This document shows positions 35,936 through 44,353 of a stretch of DNA of 45,753 nucleotides, one piece after another. Below the pieces are notes generated by a model. The model saw only the letters and a list, made by a program, of their open reading frames with translations, was not told where the DNA came from and did not search any database. A program made the position numbers and the translations under genes. The DNA is from Acidimicrobiia bacterium (lineage in GTDB: Bacteria; Actinomycetota; Acidimicrobiia; Spongiisociales; UBA5794), in assembly GCA_030066265.1 (NCBI GenBank), contig JASJCF010000004.1, forward strand, positions 1 to 45,753, in the 5' to 3' direction. Positions within the stretch are counted from its first letter, which is position 1. Each line of letters opens with the position of its first letter.

Positions 35936-36820
35936 TCAGAAGGCGATACCGAGGGCGAGGAGGAGGCCGGTGAAGAGCTGGATCTGAGCGGTTCCCTTGA
36001 GCACACCGATGAGCGGCGGACCCGCAGTCTCGGTCATCACGGTCCGGACGAGAGGGATCGTGAGCGGAGCGACGGTGAGGGCGATGATGCACATCACCGG
36101 CAACCAGCCCACGAAGACGCCGAAGAGGATGATTGCGAAGGCCCCCCAGACCGTGGCGGCGAACAACCGGCGTGCACGGTCTCGCCCCATCACCACCTCG
36201 ATCGTGCGTTTTCCCGCAACGCGGTCGGTGTCGATGTCACGGATGTTGTTCGCTTCGAGGATCGCAGCGGCCAACAATCCCATGACCACGCCGCCCGTCC
36301 AGACGGCAGAGGGGATGGAGGGCGAGAACACGTATCGCGTGCCCACGGTGGCAACCGGGCCGAAGAAGATGAACACGAACACCTCGCCGAGGCCGTAGTA
36401 GCCGTAGGGGATGGGGCCGTTGGTGTACCCCAGCGCTGCGATGATGGAAACGGCTCCGATCACGAAGATCGGCCACCCTGCGTACCAGATGAGGTAGACG
36501 CCGCCGAGGGCGGCCAGACCGAAGGCGATCGCGATCCCGCGTTTCATGTCGGATTCCGAGATCACGCCGCTCGCCACCGCTCGCTGTGGCCCGATCCTCG
36601 CTTCGGTGTCCGCACCCTTCTGGGCATCTGCGAGATCGTTGGCGAAGTTGACGCCGACTTGGATGGCGAGGGCGCTGAACATGACCACGACGAAGGGCAG
36701 GAGCGCGAAGTCGCCGTCCCTCCAGGCGCTCGCTGAACCGATGAGGACCGGGCCGATCGCAGCCGACAGCGTCGCCGGACGCGCAGCCATGATCCACGGG
36801 TTCGGTGCCGGTTCGCTCAC
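35936..36820 (-). CDS. menA: 1,4-dihydroxy-2-naphthoate polyprenyltransferase
   Basis: MenA attaches the polyprenyl side chain to dihydroxynaphthoate in the membrane. The 294-residue UbiA-family protein has the two Asp-rich motifs NFANDLADAQKGAD near residue 58 and NNIRDIDTDRVAGKRT near 187. It has about eight hydrophobic helices, and NPWIMAARPATL opens the protein. The start is GTG 36820 (VSEPAPNPW), 4 nt after the menB stop; the track's 36982 start runs into menB. menB-menA are clearly one operon. Confidence 0.94.
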   Translation of the reverse strand: MSEPAPNPWIMAARPATLSAAIGPVLIGSASAWRDGDFALLPFVVVMFSALAIQVGVNFANDLADAQKGADTEARIGPQRAVASGVISESDMKRGIAIAFGLAALGGVYLIWYAGWPIFVIGAVSIIAALGYTNGPIPYGYYGLGEVFVFIFFGPVATVGTRYVFSPSIPSAVWTGGVVMGLLAAAILEANNIRDIDTDRVAGKRTIEVVMGRDRARRLFAATVWGAFAIILFGVFVGWLPVMCIIALTVAPLTIPLVRTVMTETAGPPLIGVLKGTAQIQLFTGLLLALGIAF

Positions 36821-36824
36821 AGAC

Positions 36825-37721
36825 TCAGAAGTGCCACGGGAACTCGGAGTAGTCCTGCGGCCGCTTCTCGAGGAAGGCGTCGCGCCCTTCTTGCGCCTCC
36901 TCGGTTCCGTAGGCGAGCCGGGTCGCCTCACCGGCGAACAGCTGCTGACCGACCAGGCCGTCGTCAGGGAGGTTGAACGCATACTTGATCATCTTCTGCG
37001 CCGTCGGGCTCTTCGTGGTGATCTTCTCTGCCCACTCGAGGGCGGTCGTCTCGAGCTCATCGTGAGGCACGACCGCGTTCACCATGCCCATCTGGAACGC
37101 CTCCTCGGCGGTGTAGTCGAAGCCGAGGAAGAAGACCTCGCGAGCGCGCTTCTGGCCGACCTGGCGGGCGAGGAGCGCTGAGCCGTAGCCGCCGTCGAAA
37201 CTGGCGACGTCGGGGTCCGTCTGCTTGAAGACAGCGTGCTCGGCCGAAGCGAGGGTCAGGTCGCAGACCACGTGGAGGCTGTGTCCCCCTCCGACCGCCC
37301 AACCCGGGACGACCGCGATGACGACCTTGGGCATGAAGCGAATCAGCCGCTGGACCTCGAGGATGTGGAGCCTTCCGAGTCGCGCAGGGTCGATCGTGCC
37401 CCCGTCGCCACCTTCGTATCGATATCCGTCCTTGCCCCGGATCCGCTGGTCGCCGCCCGAGCAGAACGCCCAACCTCCGTCCTTTGGTGAGGGCCCGTTG
37501 CCGGTGAGCAAGACACATCCGACGTCCGACGACATACGGGCGTGATCGAGTGCCGAGAACAGCTCGTCCACCGTGTGCGGTCGGAAGGCATTGCGGACCT
37601 CGGGACGGTTGAAGGCGATCCGCACGGCCGCAACGTCGTTTGCGCGGTGGTAGGTGATGTCGGTGAAGTCGAAGCCTTCGACAGCGTGCCACTTCGAGGC
37701 ATCGAAGATCTCTGAAACCAC
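36825..37721 (-). CDS. menB: 1,4-dihydroxy-2-naphthoyl-CoA synthase
   Basis: MenB closes the naphthoquinone ring, turning o-succinylbenzoyl-CoA into dihydroxynaphthoyl-CoA. The 298-residue crotonase-fold enzyme has FNRPEVRNAFRPHTVDEL near residue 36, the bicarbonate/oxyanion region WAFCSGGDQRIRG near 82, VVPGWAVGGGHSLHVVCDLTLAS near 133, FDGGYGSALLARQVG near 170 and the ending RPQDYSEFPWHF. The start is GTG 37721, five nt after GGAGGAG. The 559-residue track ORF extends without support into the divergent menE region. Confidence 0.96.
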   Translation of the reverse strand: MVSEIFDASKWHAVEGFDFTDITYHRANDVAAVRIAFNRPEVRNAFRPHTVDELFSALDHARMSSDVGCVLLTGNGPSPKDGGWAFCSGGDQRIRGKDGYRYEGGDGGTIDPARLGRLHILEVQRLIRFMPKVVIAVVPGWAVGGGHSLHVVCDLTLASAEHAVFKQTDPDVASFDGGYGSALLARQVGQKRAREVFFLGFDYTAEEAFQMGMVNAVVPHDELETTALEWAEKITTKSPTAQKMIKYAFNLPDDGLVGQQLFAGEATRLAYGTEEAQEGRDAFLEKRPQDYSEFPWHF

Positions 37722-37751
37722 GGTCTCCTCCGCTGGCTGGCCGCAGCGGAC

Positions 37752-37757
37752 AGGGTA
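37752..37757 (-). promoter_or_regulatory. -10 element of menB-menA
   Basis: The minus strand reads TACCCT. Transcription would start about 25 nt before GTG 37721, leaving room for the GGAGGAG ribosome site, so this transcript is leadered. It diverges from menE. Confidence 0.42.
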
Positions 37758-37819
37758 GTGATGGGCGCGCCGGGGCCCACGCGCTGTGCGGCTCGGTCGC
37801 GTCGACGGTCGCCACTTCC

Positions 37820-37825
37820 TATCGT
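37820..37825 (+). promoter_or_regulatory. -10 element of menE, probably leaderless
   Basis: TATCGT ends 7 nt before the ATG at 37833, with no ribosome site between. Confidence 0.42.
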
Positions 37826-37832
37826 CCCCGAC

Positions 37833-39110
37833 ATGCACGGAACCGGCCCAGCAGACTGGATCGCCGTCGCCGCTCGCGAAGCGGGAGACCAGCCAGCGCT
37901 CATCGTGCACGACGGCGTGGTGGACTATGGGACACTCGACGCTCAGGTCGACGCGCGCGCTTCGAGCCTGCCCCAACGGGACGGCGAGATCGTCCCCGTC
38001 CGCATGGCGCTCGATGTCCCGAGCATCGTTGACTTCTTCGCTCATATGCGCGCGGGCCAATGCCCGCTCCCCGTTTCTCCAGACGGTGCCATCCCCGATG
38101 TTCGAGCCCGCAGCGATGCCGCAGTCGCCATCCGGACCTCGGGCACATCGGGCGTGCCGAAGCTGGCACCCCTGACGTTGGACAACCTCGATGCATCGAT
38201 CACCGCCTCGAAGCTCCGCTTGTCCACTTCCGCCGATGATCGGTGGCTCGCCTGCCTCCCGCTCCATCACATCGGCGGCCTCAGCGTCTTGCTGAGGACG
38301 TTTGCGACCTCCGGTGCTGCGGTGATCGCACCCTTCGACGAACAACTGCCTTCGGTGATCGCAGCGACCGCACCGACGATCGCCTCCATGGTTCCCACGA
38401 TGGTCCGCAGGCTGGTGCGTTGGGATCCCGAGGCCGCCGGCACAATCGGCCGCATCCTCGTCGGCGGCGCACGCCTCGCCCCTGACATCGCTGTCGAGGC
38501 GCACGCTGCCGGGGCGTCGCTGCTTCCGAGCTACGGGATGACCGAAGCCTCCTCGCAGGTCGCAACGGCTCGCTCGGCGGACTGGCCAGACATCGCCGGC
38601 TACGTGGGTCCCGCCCTCGATGGCTTCACCGTGTCCGTGAGCGCTCCCCTCGGCGAGGTCGGTGTGATCTCGATCGACGGGCCCGCCGTCTTCGACGGCT
38701 ACGCAGGAGAGGAACCTCGATCGGGCCCGTTCGTCACGAGCGATGTCGGACGACTCGAACGTGACGGATCCCTGATCGTCGTTGGACGACGGGACGACGT
38801 CGTCGTGTCAGGCGGGGAGAACGTGTCACTTCAGGCTGTGGAGGGCGCAATCCGCGAGATCGACGGTGTCGTCGATGTCGCCGTCGTCGGTGTGGACGAT
38901 CCCGAGTGGGGGACCGCGGTGTGCGCCATGGTCGTGGGCACTACGCAAGTCGACGCCATCTCCGAGGCCGCCACGTCGCGCCTTGCAGGGTTCGAGAGGC
39001 CGAAACGATGGGCCCTGGTGGACGCGATCCCGCTGCTCGCCAACGGCAAGCCGGACCTCGCTGCGGTTCGCACAGCATTCGATGACCCGTCCGGAGCGCC
39101 GATTGGGTGA
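37833..39110 (+). CDS. menE: 2-succinylbenzoate--CoA ligase
   Basis: MenE activates o-succinylbenzoate with ATP and CoA. The 425-residue acyl-CoA synthetase is short like other MenE proteins. It has the P-loop IRTSGTSGVPK near residue 103, LPLHHIGG near 142, YGMTEASSQ near 233, the hinge VVVSGGENVS near 325 and the catalytic Lys region NGKPDLAAV near the C-terminus. The location opposite menB supports MenE over a general AMP ligase. The start is ATG 37833; the track start 37758 overlaps the menB promoter. Confidence 0.9.
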   Translation: MHGTGPADWIAVAAREAGDQPALIVHDGVVDYGTLDAQVDARASSLPQRDGEIVPVRMALDVPSIVDFFAHMRAGQCPLPVSPDGAIPDVRARSDAAVAIRTSGTSGVPKLAPLTLDNLDASITASKLRLSTSADDRWLACLPLHHIGGLSVLLRTFATSGAAVIAPFDEQLPSVIAATAPTIASMVPTMVRRLVRWDPEAAGTIGRILVGGARLAPDIAVEAHAAGASLLPSYGMTEASSQVATARSADWPDIAGYVGPALDGFTVSVSAPLGEVGVISIDGPAVFDGYAGEEPRSGPFVTSDVGRLERDGSLIVVGRRDDVVVSGGENVSLQAVEGAIREIDGVVDVAVVGVDDPEWGTAVCAMVVGTTQVDAISEAATSRLAGFERPKRWALVDAIPLLANGKPDLAAVRTAFDDPSGAPIG

Positions 39111-39121
39111 AGACACAGATC

Positions 39122-39127
39122 TAGGGT
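39122..39127 (+). promoter_or_regulatory. -10 element of the SDR gene, probably leaderless
   Basis: TAGGGT ends 7 nt before the ATG at 39135. This favours ATG 39135 over the track's GTG 39126, which lies inside the hexamer. Confidence 0.38.
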
Positions 39128-39134
39128 GAAACGC

Positions 39135-39920
39135 ATGGACCTGGGACTGACCGGGAAGCGCGCCATCGTCGCAGCCGCCTCCGCCGGATTGGGTGCGGCC
39201 ATCGCGGAAGTGCTCGCCGCCGAGGGATGCGTCGTCGGGATCTCGTCGCGGTCAGCTGATCGCGCCGAGGCTGCGGCGGAACGGATCGCTGCAGACACGG
39301 GTGGCGACGTCCACGCAGCAGCCGTCGATGTCACCGACATCGATGCGATCTCCTCGTGGATCGACGCGGCCGCCGTCCGCATGGGTGGCCTGGACATCGT
39401 GATCCCCAACGCCGGAGGCCCCCCCGCAGCACGGTTCGACGACACGAGCCCGGACGATTGGGACAGTGCCTACGCACTGACGCTGCGCTCGGCCATGACG
39501 TTCGCCTCGGCATCTCGACCGCACCTCAGCACAGGCTCCGCTCTGTTGTTCATGACCTCGATCTCATCCCGGGAGCCAATCTCGGCGCTATCGATGTCGA
39601 CGGTGTTCCGGGGAGGCGTCGCATCGCTGGCGAAGCTGCTCGCCGACGATTGGGCCCCGGATGGCATCCGGGTCAACCACCTGATTCCGGGGCGTATCGC
39701 GACCGAGCGGGTCGCGTCGCTCGATGCATCCGCCGCCGAATCGCAGAGCATCTCCGTACACGAGGTTCGAAGGCGTAACGAGGATGCGATTCCCCTCGGC
39801 CGTTACGGTGAGCCACACGAGTACGCAGCCGCTGCTGCCTTCCTCGTGTCCCCAGCGGCGTCCTACATCACGGGCGCGACGGTGCAGGTCGATGGCGGGA
39901 CCATCCGAGCGATCACGTGA
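39135..39920 (+). CDS. SDR-family oxidoreductase lacking the canonical YxxxK
   Basis: A 261-residue classical-size SDR. The cofactor loop is AAASAGLGAAIAEVL in place of TGxxxGIG, and NAGGPP stands for the NAG motif. The Ser strand is FMTSISSRE, and the end TGATVQVDGG is typical. Where YxxxK is expected the protein reads ALSMSTVFRGGVASLAK, with no Tyr. The NAGGPP/no-Tyr combination marks a recognised divergent branch annotated loosely as 3-oxoacyl-ACP reductase-like. The reaction is unknown. It lies 24 nt after menE and shares GTGA with the PLD gene. Confidence 0.8.
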   Translation: MDLGLTGKRAIVAAASAGLGAAIAEVLAAEGCVVGISSRSADRAEAAAERIAADTGGDVHAAAVDVTDIDAISSWIDAAAVRMGGLDIVIPNAGGPPAARFDDTSPDDWDSAYALTLRSAMTFASASRPHLSTGSALLFMTSISSREPISALSMSTVFRGGVASLAKLLADDWAPDGIRVNHLIPGRIATERVASLDASAAESQSISVHEVRRRNEDAIPLGRYGEPHEYAAAAAFLVSPAASYITGATVQVDGGTIRAIT

Positions 39921-41323
39921 CGAGTTCCGGCGCCGACACCCCAGACACTTCCAGGAACGCTCGAGGACCTTCCCTGGTCCCCCTCATCGCACCGATCGAC
40001 GGACTCTGCGCGAGGTTGCACCTCATCGACCGGGCCGATGAGACCCTCGACATGCAGTACTACGAGTGGGACGCCGACGCAGTGGGTCTGCTCGTCATGA
40101 ATCGTGTGATTGCAGCGGCCGATCGTGGTGTCCGCGTCCGTCTCCTGATCGATGACCTGAAGCTGTGGAAGTCGACGAGGCGCATCAAGTCTCTGTGCGG
40201 GCATCCCAACATCGATGTCCGTGTGTTCAATCCGTGGGCAAGCCGGTCGGGCGCTGCGGCCATCGTGTACGAGGGCCTCCGCCGCTTCGGGCGGCTCGAC
40301 CACCGGATGCACAACAAGCTGCTGCTCGTCGACGGCCGCCGCGCGGTGTTCGGGGGCAGGAACCTCGCCGAGCCGTACTTCGGGCTCAGCGACTCGTACA
40401 ACCTGATCGACTTCGACGTGCTCGCTGACGCCGAGCCGCTGACCCGGTTGACGGAGGAGTTCGAGCGCTATTGGAGAGCGGACACGGCGGTCGACGCTTC
40501 GACACTGCGAGGCCCGGCAGCCACGTCCGTCCCGGACGTGCGCTCAGGCGTGAGCGAGGACCTCGCGCACCATGCCGTGCGCCTGAGCGAGGTTCTCGCC
40601 CGTGAGGGCCCGTTTGCCGCCTCACTCGACGAACGAGTGATCCCGCTCGACCGAGACGACATCACGGTGGTCACCGATTCACCGAAAGTCGGATCGGTCA
40701 GTCCCTCGCAGGTGCACCACGCCCTCCGAGCGCTCGTCGAAGGTGCAACGCACGAGGTGGTGGCCATCACCGCCTTCTTCGATCCGACAGCCGATGACAT
40801 TGCGTGGTACGGATCAGTCGTGGACTCCGGCGTTCGTCTGCGACTCCTCACGAACTCGCTTGCGACGAACCCCGGCACGGCATCGAACGCCGGTCTCAAG
40901 AAGGTCCGGAGGTCGCTCGTGGATGTCGGTTTCGAACTGCACGAGCTCAAGCCCCATCCGGCGGCACAGTCCCACTGGGAGACACCACCGGTCTCAGGCC
41001 GATACCTGGGGATCCACGCCAAGATCTACGTCGTGGATCGTCAGCGCACGCTGATCGGATCGACGAACCTCGACCCACGGTCCAAGCACATCAACACGGA
41101 GATCGGTGTCGTCCTCTCGCACACCGGCTTCGCCGAGCAGATGGCGGCTGGCATCGAGCGCCTCATGGAACCGCAGAACGCATGGCGCGTGTCGGCGGGC
41201 GACGGGTCGGGCGTCACGTGGGAGTCCCAGGATGAGGTGCTCACCCGCCAGCCTGCGCGAGGGTTCGGACAACGTCTCACCGACGGCGTGCTCGGGCTCC
41301 TGCCGATCGATCGCTACCTCTGA
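39917..41323 (+). CDS. phospholipase D-like protein (cardiolipin synthase ClsC-like)
   Basis: A 468-residue protein with two complete HKD motifs: HNKLLLVD ... GGRN near residues 133-150 and HAKIYVVD ... STNLDPRS near 365-390. There is no N-terminal membrane helix, unlike ClsA. LDMQYYEWDADAVG and the domain order resemble ClsC/YmdC-type cardiolipin synthases. The likely role is phosphatidyl transfer making cardiolipin from products of the pgsA pathway; a general PLD activity is the alternative. It starts at GTG 39917 overlapping the SDR stop and converges on the M3 peptidase with a 13-nt gap and no visible terminator. Confidence 0.85.
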   Translation: MTSSGADTPDTSRNARGPSLVPLIAPIDGLCARLHLIDRADETLDMQYYEWDADAVGLLVMNRVIAAADRGVRVRLLIDDLKLWKSTRRIKSLCGHPNIDVRVFNPWASRSGAAAIVYEGLRRFGRLDHRMHNKLLLVDGRRAVFGGRNLAEPYFGLSDSYNLIDFDVLADAEPLTRLTEEFERYWRADTAVDASTLRGPAATSVPDVRSGVSEDLAHHAVRLSEVLAREGPFAASLDERVIPLDRDDITVVTDSPKVGSVSPSQVHHALRALVEGATHEVVAITAFFDPTADDIAWYGSVVDSGVRLRLLTNSLATNPGTASNAGLKKVRRSLVDVGFELHELKPHPAAQSHWETPPVSGRYLGIHAKIYVVDRQRTLIGSTNLDPRSKHINTEIGVVLSHTGFAEQMAAGIERLMEPQNAWRVSAGDGSGVTWESQDEVLTRQPARGFGQRLTDGVLGLLPIDRYL

Positions 41324-41336
41324 TCCCGGCGGCCGG

Positions 41337-43283
41337 TCACGACCCCTGGGCGATGCCGAGCTTGCGCAAGAACGCTTCGGCATTCGGCTCGCGGCCGAGA
41401 AACGCACGGAGGTGGTCCCAGGCGTCGCGGGAGCTCCCGGCACCGATGACCTCGGTTCGATACCGCTTCCCGACTTCGGGAGAGAGGATCCCCTCTTCCT
41501 CGAAGACCGAGAACATGTCGTCGCCGTACACGTGTGACCACAGATAGCCGTAGTAGCCGGCGTCGTACCCACCCATGAGGTGGCCGAAGCTCGCAGCCAT
41601 GAACGTGCCCTCGTGGTGTGGCAGCAGCGAATACTCACTCGCTGCGACATCGAGTTGCTCGAGATCTGGTGTCGACCCGGCCGTGTGCATCATGAGGTCG
41701 TACTTGCCGAGATACACCTGACGCAAGGTCAGAAGGGCGATGTTCTGGTCCCGCGCCGCGACCAATCGCTCCACGAGCTCTCCGGGAATGGGCTCACCCG
41801 TTTCGTAGTGCGCTGCGAAACGCTCGAGGACCTCGGCGTTCCACATCCAGTTCTCCATGATCTGGGAAGGCGCTTCGACGAAGTCCCACTCGGTGTCGAA
41901 CCCGGCGAACCGTTGCGTGTCGACCTCCGTGAGGCACGCATGGAGCACGTGGCCGAATTCATGCCACAGCGTGAGCGCCTCGTCGTGCTTCAGGAGCGAG
42001 GGGGTGTCGCCCGTCGGCTTGGTGAAGTTGGCCGCCACAGCGGCGACCGGCAGCCGGACGGAGCCATCCGCTTCGGTTCGTCGGCTGACCACCGACCAGC
42101 AGGCCGCGTGGGTGTACTTCCCGTCCCGTGGATGGAGATCCAGGTGGAAGAATGCAATCGGATCGGCCGATGCGCGGTCATCGATGCGGTACGTCAGAAC
42201 GTCGCCGTGCCAGGTCGGATAGTCGTCGACCGTCGAGTACGTGAGGCCGAAGACCTCGCCGGTGACGTCGAGCATCCCGCCGATCACGGCCTCCAGCGGG
42301 AAGTACTCGGCGACCTCGTTCTGATCGATGCCATAGTCCAGCTTCTGCTGGAGGGTGTGGTAGTAGGCGCGGTCCCACAACTCGAGGGTTGCGCCGGGAT
42401 GGTCTTTGCGAAGGAGTTCCTCGAGCTTGGCGCGCTCGGCGAGACCGACCTCCGTCAACGAGGGGACGACCGACGCATAGAGCTCCTCGACGGCGGCAGG
42501 GTCTGCCATCTTGACCTCCATCGAGTACTCGGCCCACGTCTCGTAGCCCAGGATGTCAGCGATCTCGGAACGGATGGCGATCGCCTCCTCCAGGAGCACC
42601 CGATTCGCATCCACGGCCCTGTTCTGATACTTGTGTTGAAGGACCCTGCGCTGGTCTCTGATCGGCGCCTGCTCCATGAACGGGACGTATGCGGGATAGT
42701 CCAAGGTGACCTTCACCGTGTGTGGTGCGTCTCCCGGCTCGAGGGCTTCGACGTACGTCGGCGGGAACCCATCCAGGTCGTTGATCGCCACCTCGAGGTG
42801 GTCCTTGTGCTCGGCGATGTTGCGGGCGTATTCGACCTGGAGCTCGATCAGCCGTTGGCGCAGTTCCTGGACGCGATTGCGATCGGCCTCGGCCAGCTCG
42901 TGCCCTGCACGTCTCAGGTCACGGCACCACTCGTCCCACGAGCGTCGCTCCAGCCCGTCGAGCGAGGTGCCGTCGACGGCGTGGACGGCTTCGTAGACGT
43001 CGCGTCTGGCGACGAGATCGGTCATCCATTTCGAGAGCAGCTGCTCGGCCTCGTTTCCTGCATCCCGCACGTCCTTGTCGACATGGAAGTTGGACAAGAA
43101 CGGCCCGTATCCGTTCGCATCTTCGATCGTGCCCACAGCGGAGTCCAAGGGTGCGATCCGCTCGGCGAAGGTCGTCGAGGACGATGCCGTCGCCTCAGAG
43201 ACGAGATCCTCGGCGTCTTGGATGGCGCGGGTGGTCGCGTCTCGGATCGAAGCCGCCGTTGCGGCGGAGAGGTCGTAGATCAT
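41337..43283 (-). CDS. M3-family zinc oligopeptidase
   Basis: A 648-residue cytosolic metallopeptidase of the thimet/oligopeptidase A group, cutting short peptides. The zinc site HEFGH is in LWHEFGHVLHACL near residue 443. The third ligand Glu and substrate loop are in DFVEAPSQIMENWMWN near 470, and the C-terminal GGYDAGYYGYLWSHVYGDD is typical of M3A. Length is normal and there is no signal peptide. The ATG at 43281-43283 follows a leaderless-type -10. Confidence 0.94.
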   Translation of the reverse strand: MIYDLSAATAASIRDATTRAIQDAEDLVSEATASSSTTFAERIAPLDSAVGTIEDANGYGPFLSNFHVDKDVRDAGNEAEQLLSKWMTDLVARRDVYEAVHAVDGTSLDGLERRSWDEWCRDLRRAGHELAEADRNRVQELRQRLIELQVEYARNIAEHKDHLEVAINDLDGFPPTYVEALEPGDAPHTVKVTLDYPAYVPFMEQAPIRDQRRVLQHKYQNRAVDANRVLLEEAIAIRSEIADILGYETWAEYSMEVKMADPAAVEELYASVVPSLTEVGLAERAKLEELLRKDHPGATLELWDRAYYHTLQQKLDYGIDQNEVAEYFPLEAVIGGMLDVTGEVFGLTYSTVDDYPTWHGDVLTYRIDDRASADPIAFFHLDLHPRDGKYTHAACWSVVSRRTEADGSVRLPVAAVAANFTKPTGDTPSLLKHDEALTLWHEFGHVLHACLTEVDTQRFAGFDTEWDFVEAPSQIMENWMWNAEVLERFAAHYETGEPIPGELVERLVAARDQNIALLTLRQVYLGKYDLMMHTAGSTPDLEQLDVAASEYSLLPHHEGTFMAASFGHLMGGYDAGYYGYLWSHVYGDDMFSVFEEEGILSPEVGKRYRTEVIGAGSSRDAWDHLRAFLGREPNAEAFLRKLGIAQGS

Positions 43284-43290
43284 GGCGGGG

Positions 43291-43296
43291 AGCGTA
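43291..43296 (-). promoter_or_regulatory. -10 element of the M3 peptidase gene, probably leaderless
   Basis: The minus strand reads TACGCT, ending 7 nt before the ATG at 43283, with no Shine-Dalgarno sequence between. Confidence 0.45.
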
Positions 43297-43366
43297 CCGC
43301 CACCAAGCCGGGTCTCAGCAGGCGTACCGGCCGACGTGTGAGTGGATCGGGCGTGTGGGTACCGGT

Positions 43367-44353
43367 TCAGACGTCGAGGTCGGCCGGGCCCACGACCACG
43401 GTGACCGGCAGGTGATCCGCGCCGATGTCGGGCCCCGTCGACAGCTCCAGGGGGGTGACCGCCGGCGTCATCAGGACCACATCGATCGGGATCCCGATCC
43501 AGCCGCCGATCAGGGGGATTCCGGTCACGGGCCAGGTCGACAGATAGCCCTTCCCCTCTGTGGCATCGCGCAAGTCGGTGGATCCGAGGAGGTTCCGCAT
43601 GTCGGATGCGAATCGTGTGGCGCCGAGGTTTCCGACGACGGCCACCGGCGAGGACGATTCGTTCACGATGTCTTCGATCACCGTGAGGCGTTCTTGGAGT
43701 GCTTCTGACTTACGGCTGTCGGTTGCCAATTCGCCCCACGCAGTGACGATGTCGACCGATCCACCGTCCGACGGGACGCTCACCACGATCACCTGCTGGG
43801 CGTACTCGGGCGTCGAGACCTCTCGCACGGCGAAGTCCTGGGTCCCGAGCACCACGATGCCACTGCGATCCTCGAACTCGGGGCGGGCGAGCACCCGGTA
43901 CGGGGAGCCGTCGACCGCAAGGGGCGCCATGCGTTCGATGGTGACTCCCTGAGCGATGATGAGGTCCGCTTCCGAATCGAACAGCCACCGCAGGGTCTCG
44001 GTCTCGTCCGACGATCCGCCGTAGAGATCGACTGCCACGACCGTCGTGCCGTCTTCACCGGTTCCTGCAGGTTGTGATCCGAACCACAGAGGAGCGAGGA
44101 GGAACGCATTGACGACCACGACGACCAGGAAGACGATCGTCGACCAGCCTCTCGACGTGAGGGCGTAGACGACAGCGGCGATGAGGGCGGCCCACATGAG
44201 TTGCCACCGGAAGTTTGCGGCGAGGTCGAACCCCCACCAAGCGCCACCGAAGAATGAGGCAACGGTGGCGATGGCGGACATCACTCCCAAGCCGAGCGCC
44301 ATGATGATGACGGCGGCTCTGAGTCCTGACCCGATTCCCGTCGACGTCGTCAC
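43367..44353 (-). CDS. membrane protein with degenerate endonuclease/exonuclease/phosphatase domain
   Basis: A 328-residue protein. Three hydrophobic helices (AAVIIMALGLGVMSAIATVASFF, LMWAALIAAVVYAL, TIVFLVVVVVNAFLLAPLWF) fill the first 90 residues. An EEP-type fold, presumably external, follows. Expected catalytic positions are altered: LIIAQGVT where DxxxLQE is usual, and VVGNLGATRFASDMRNLL where GDFNATPxSxxLRxLL is usual. Only GADHLPVTV keeps the D-H pair. It is probably a non-catalytic or altered-substrate member. The start is GTG 44353, overlapping the stop of the upstream PQQ-like gene (GTGA). Confidence 0.75.
   Translation of the reverse strand: MTTSTGIGSGLRAAVIIMALGLGVMSAIATVASFFGGAWWGFDLAANFRWQLMWAALIAAVVYALTSRGWSTIVFLVVVVVNAFLLAPLWFGSQPAGTGEDGTTVVAVDLYGGSSDETETLRWLFDSEADLIIAQGVTIERMAPLAVDGSPYRVLARPEFEDRSGIVVLGTQDFAVREVSTPEYAQQVIVVSVPSDGGSVDIVTAWGELATDSRKSEALQERLTVIEDIVNESSSPVAVVGNLGATRFASDMRNLLGSTDLRDATEGKGYLSTWPVTGIPLIGGWIGIPIDVVLMTPAVTPLELSTGPDIGADHLPVTVVVGPADLDV

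Noticed and set aside
37722-38504. Upstream half of the 559-codon menB ORF
   Set aside because: It reads antisense through menE, and menB has a proper GTG with GGAGGAG at 37721.
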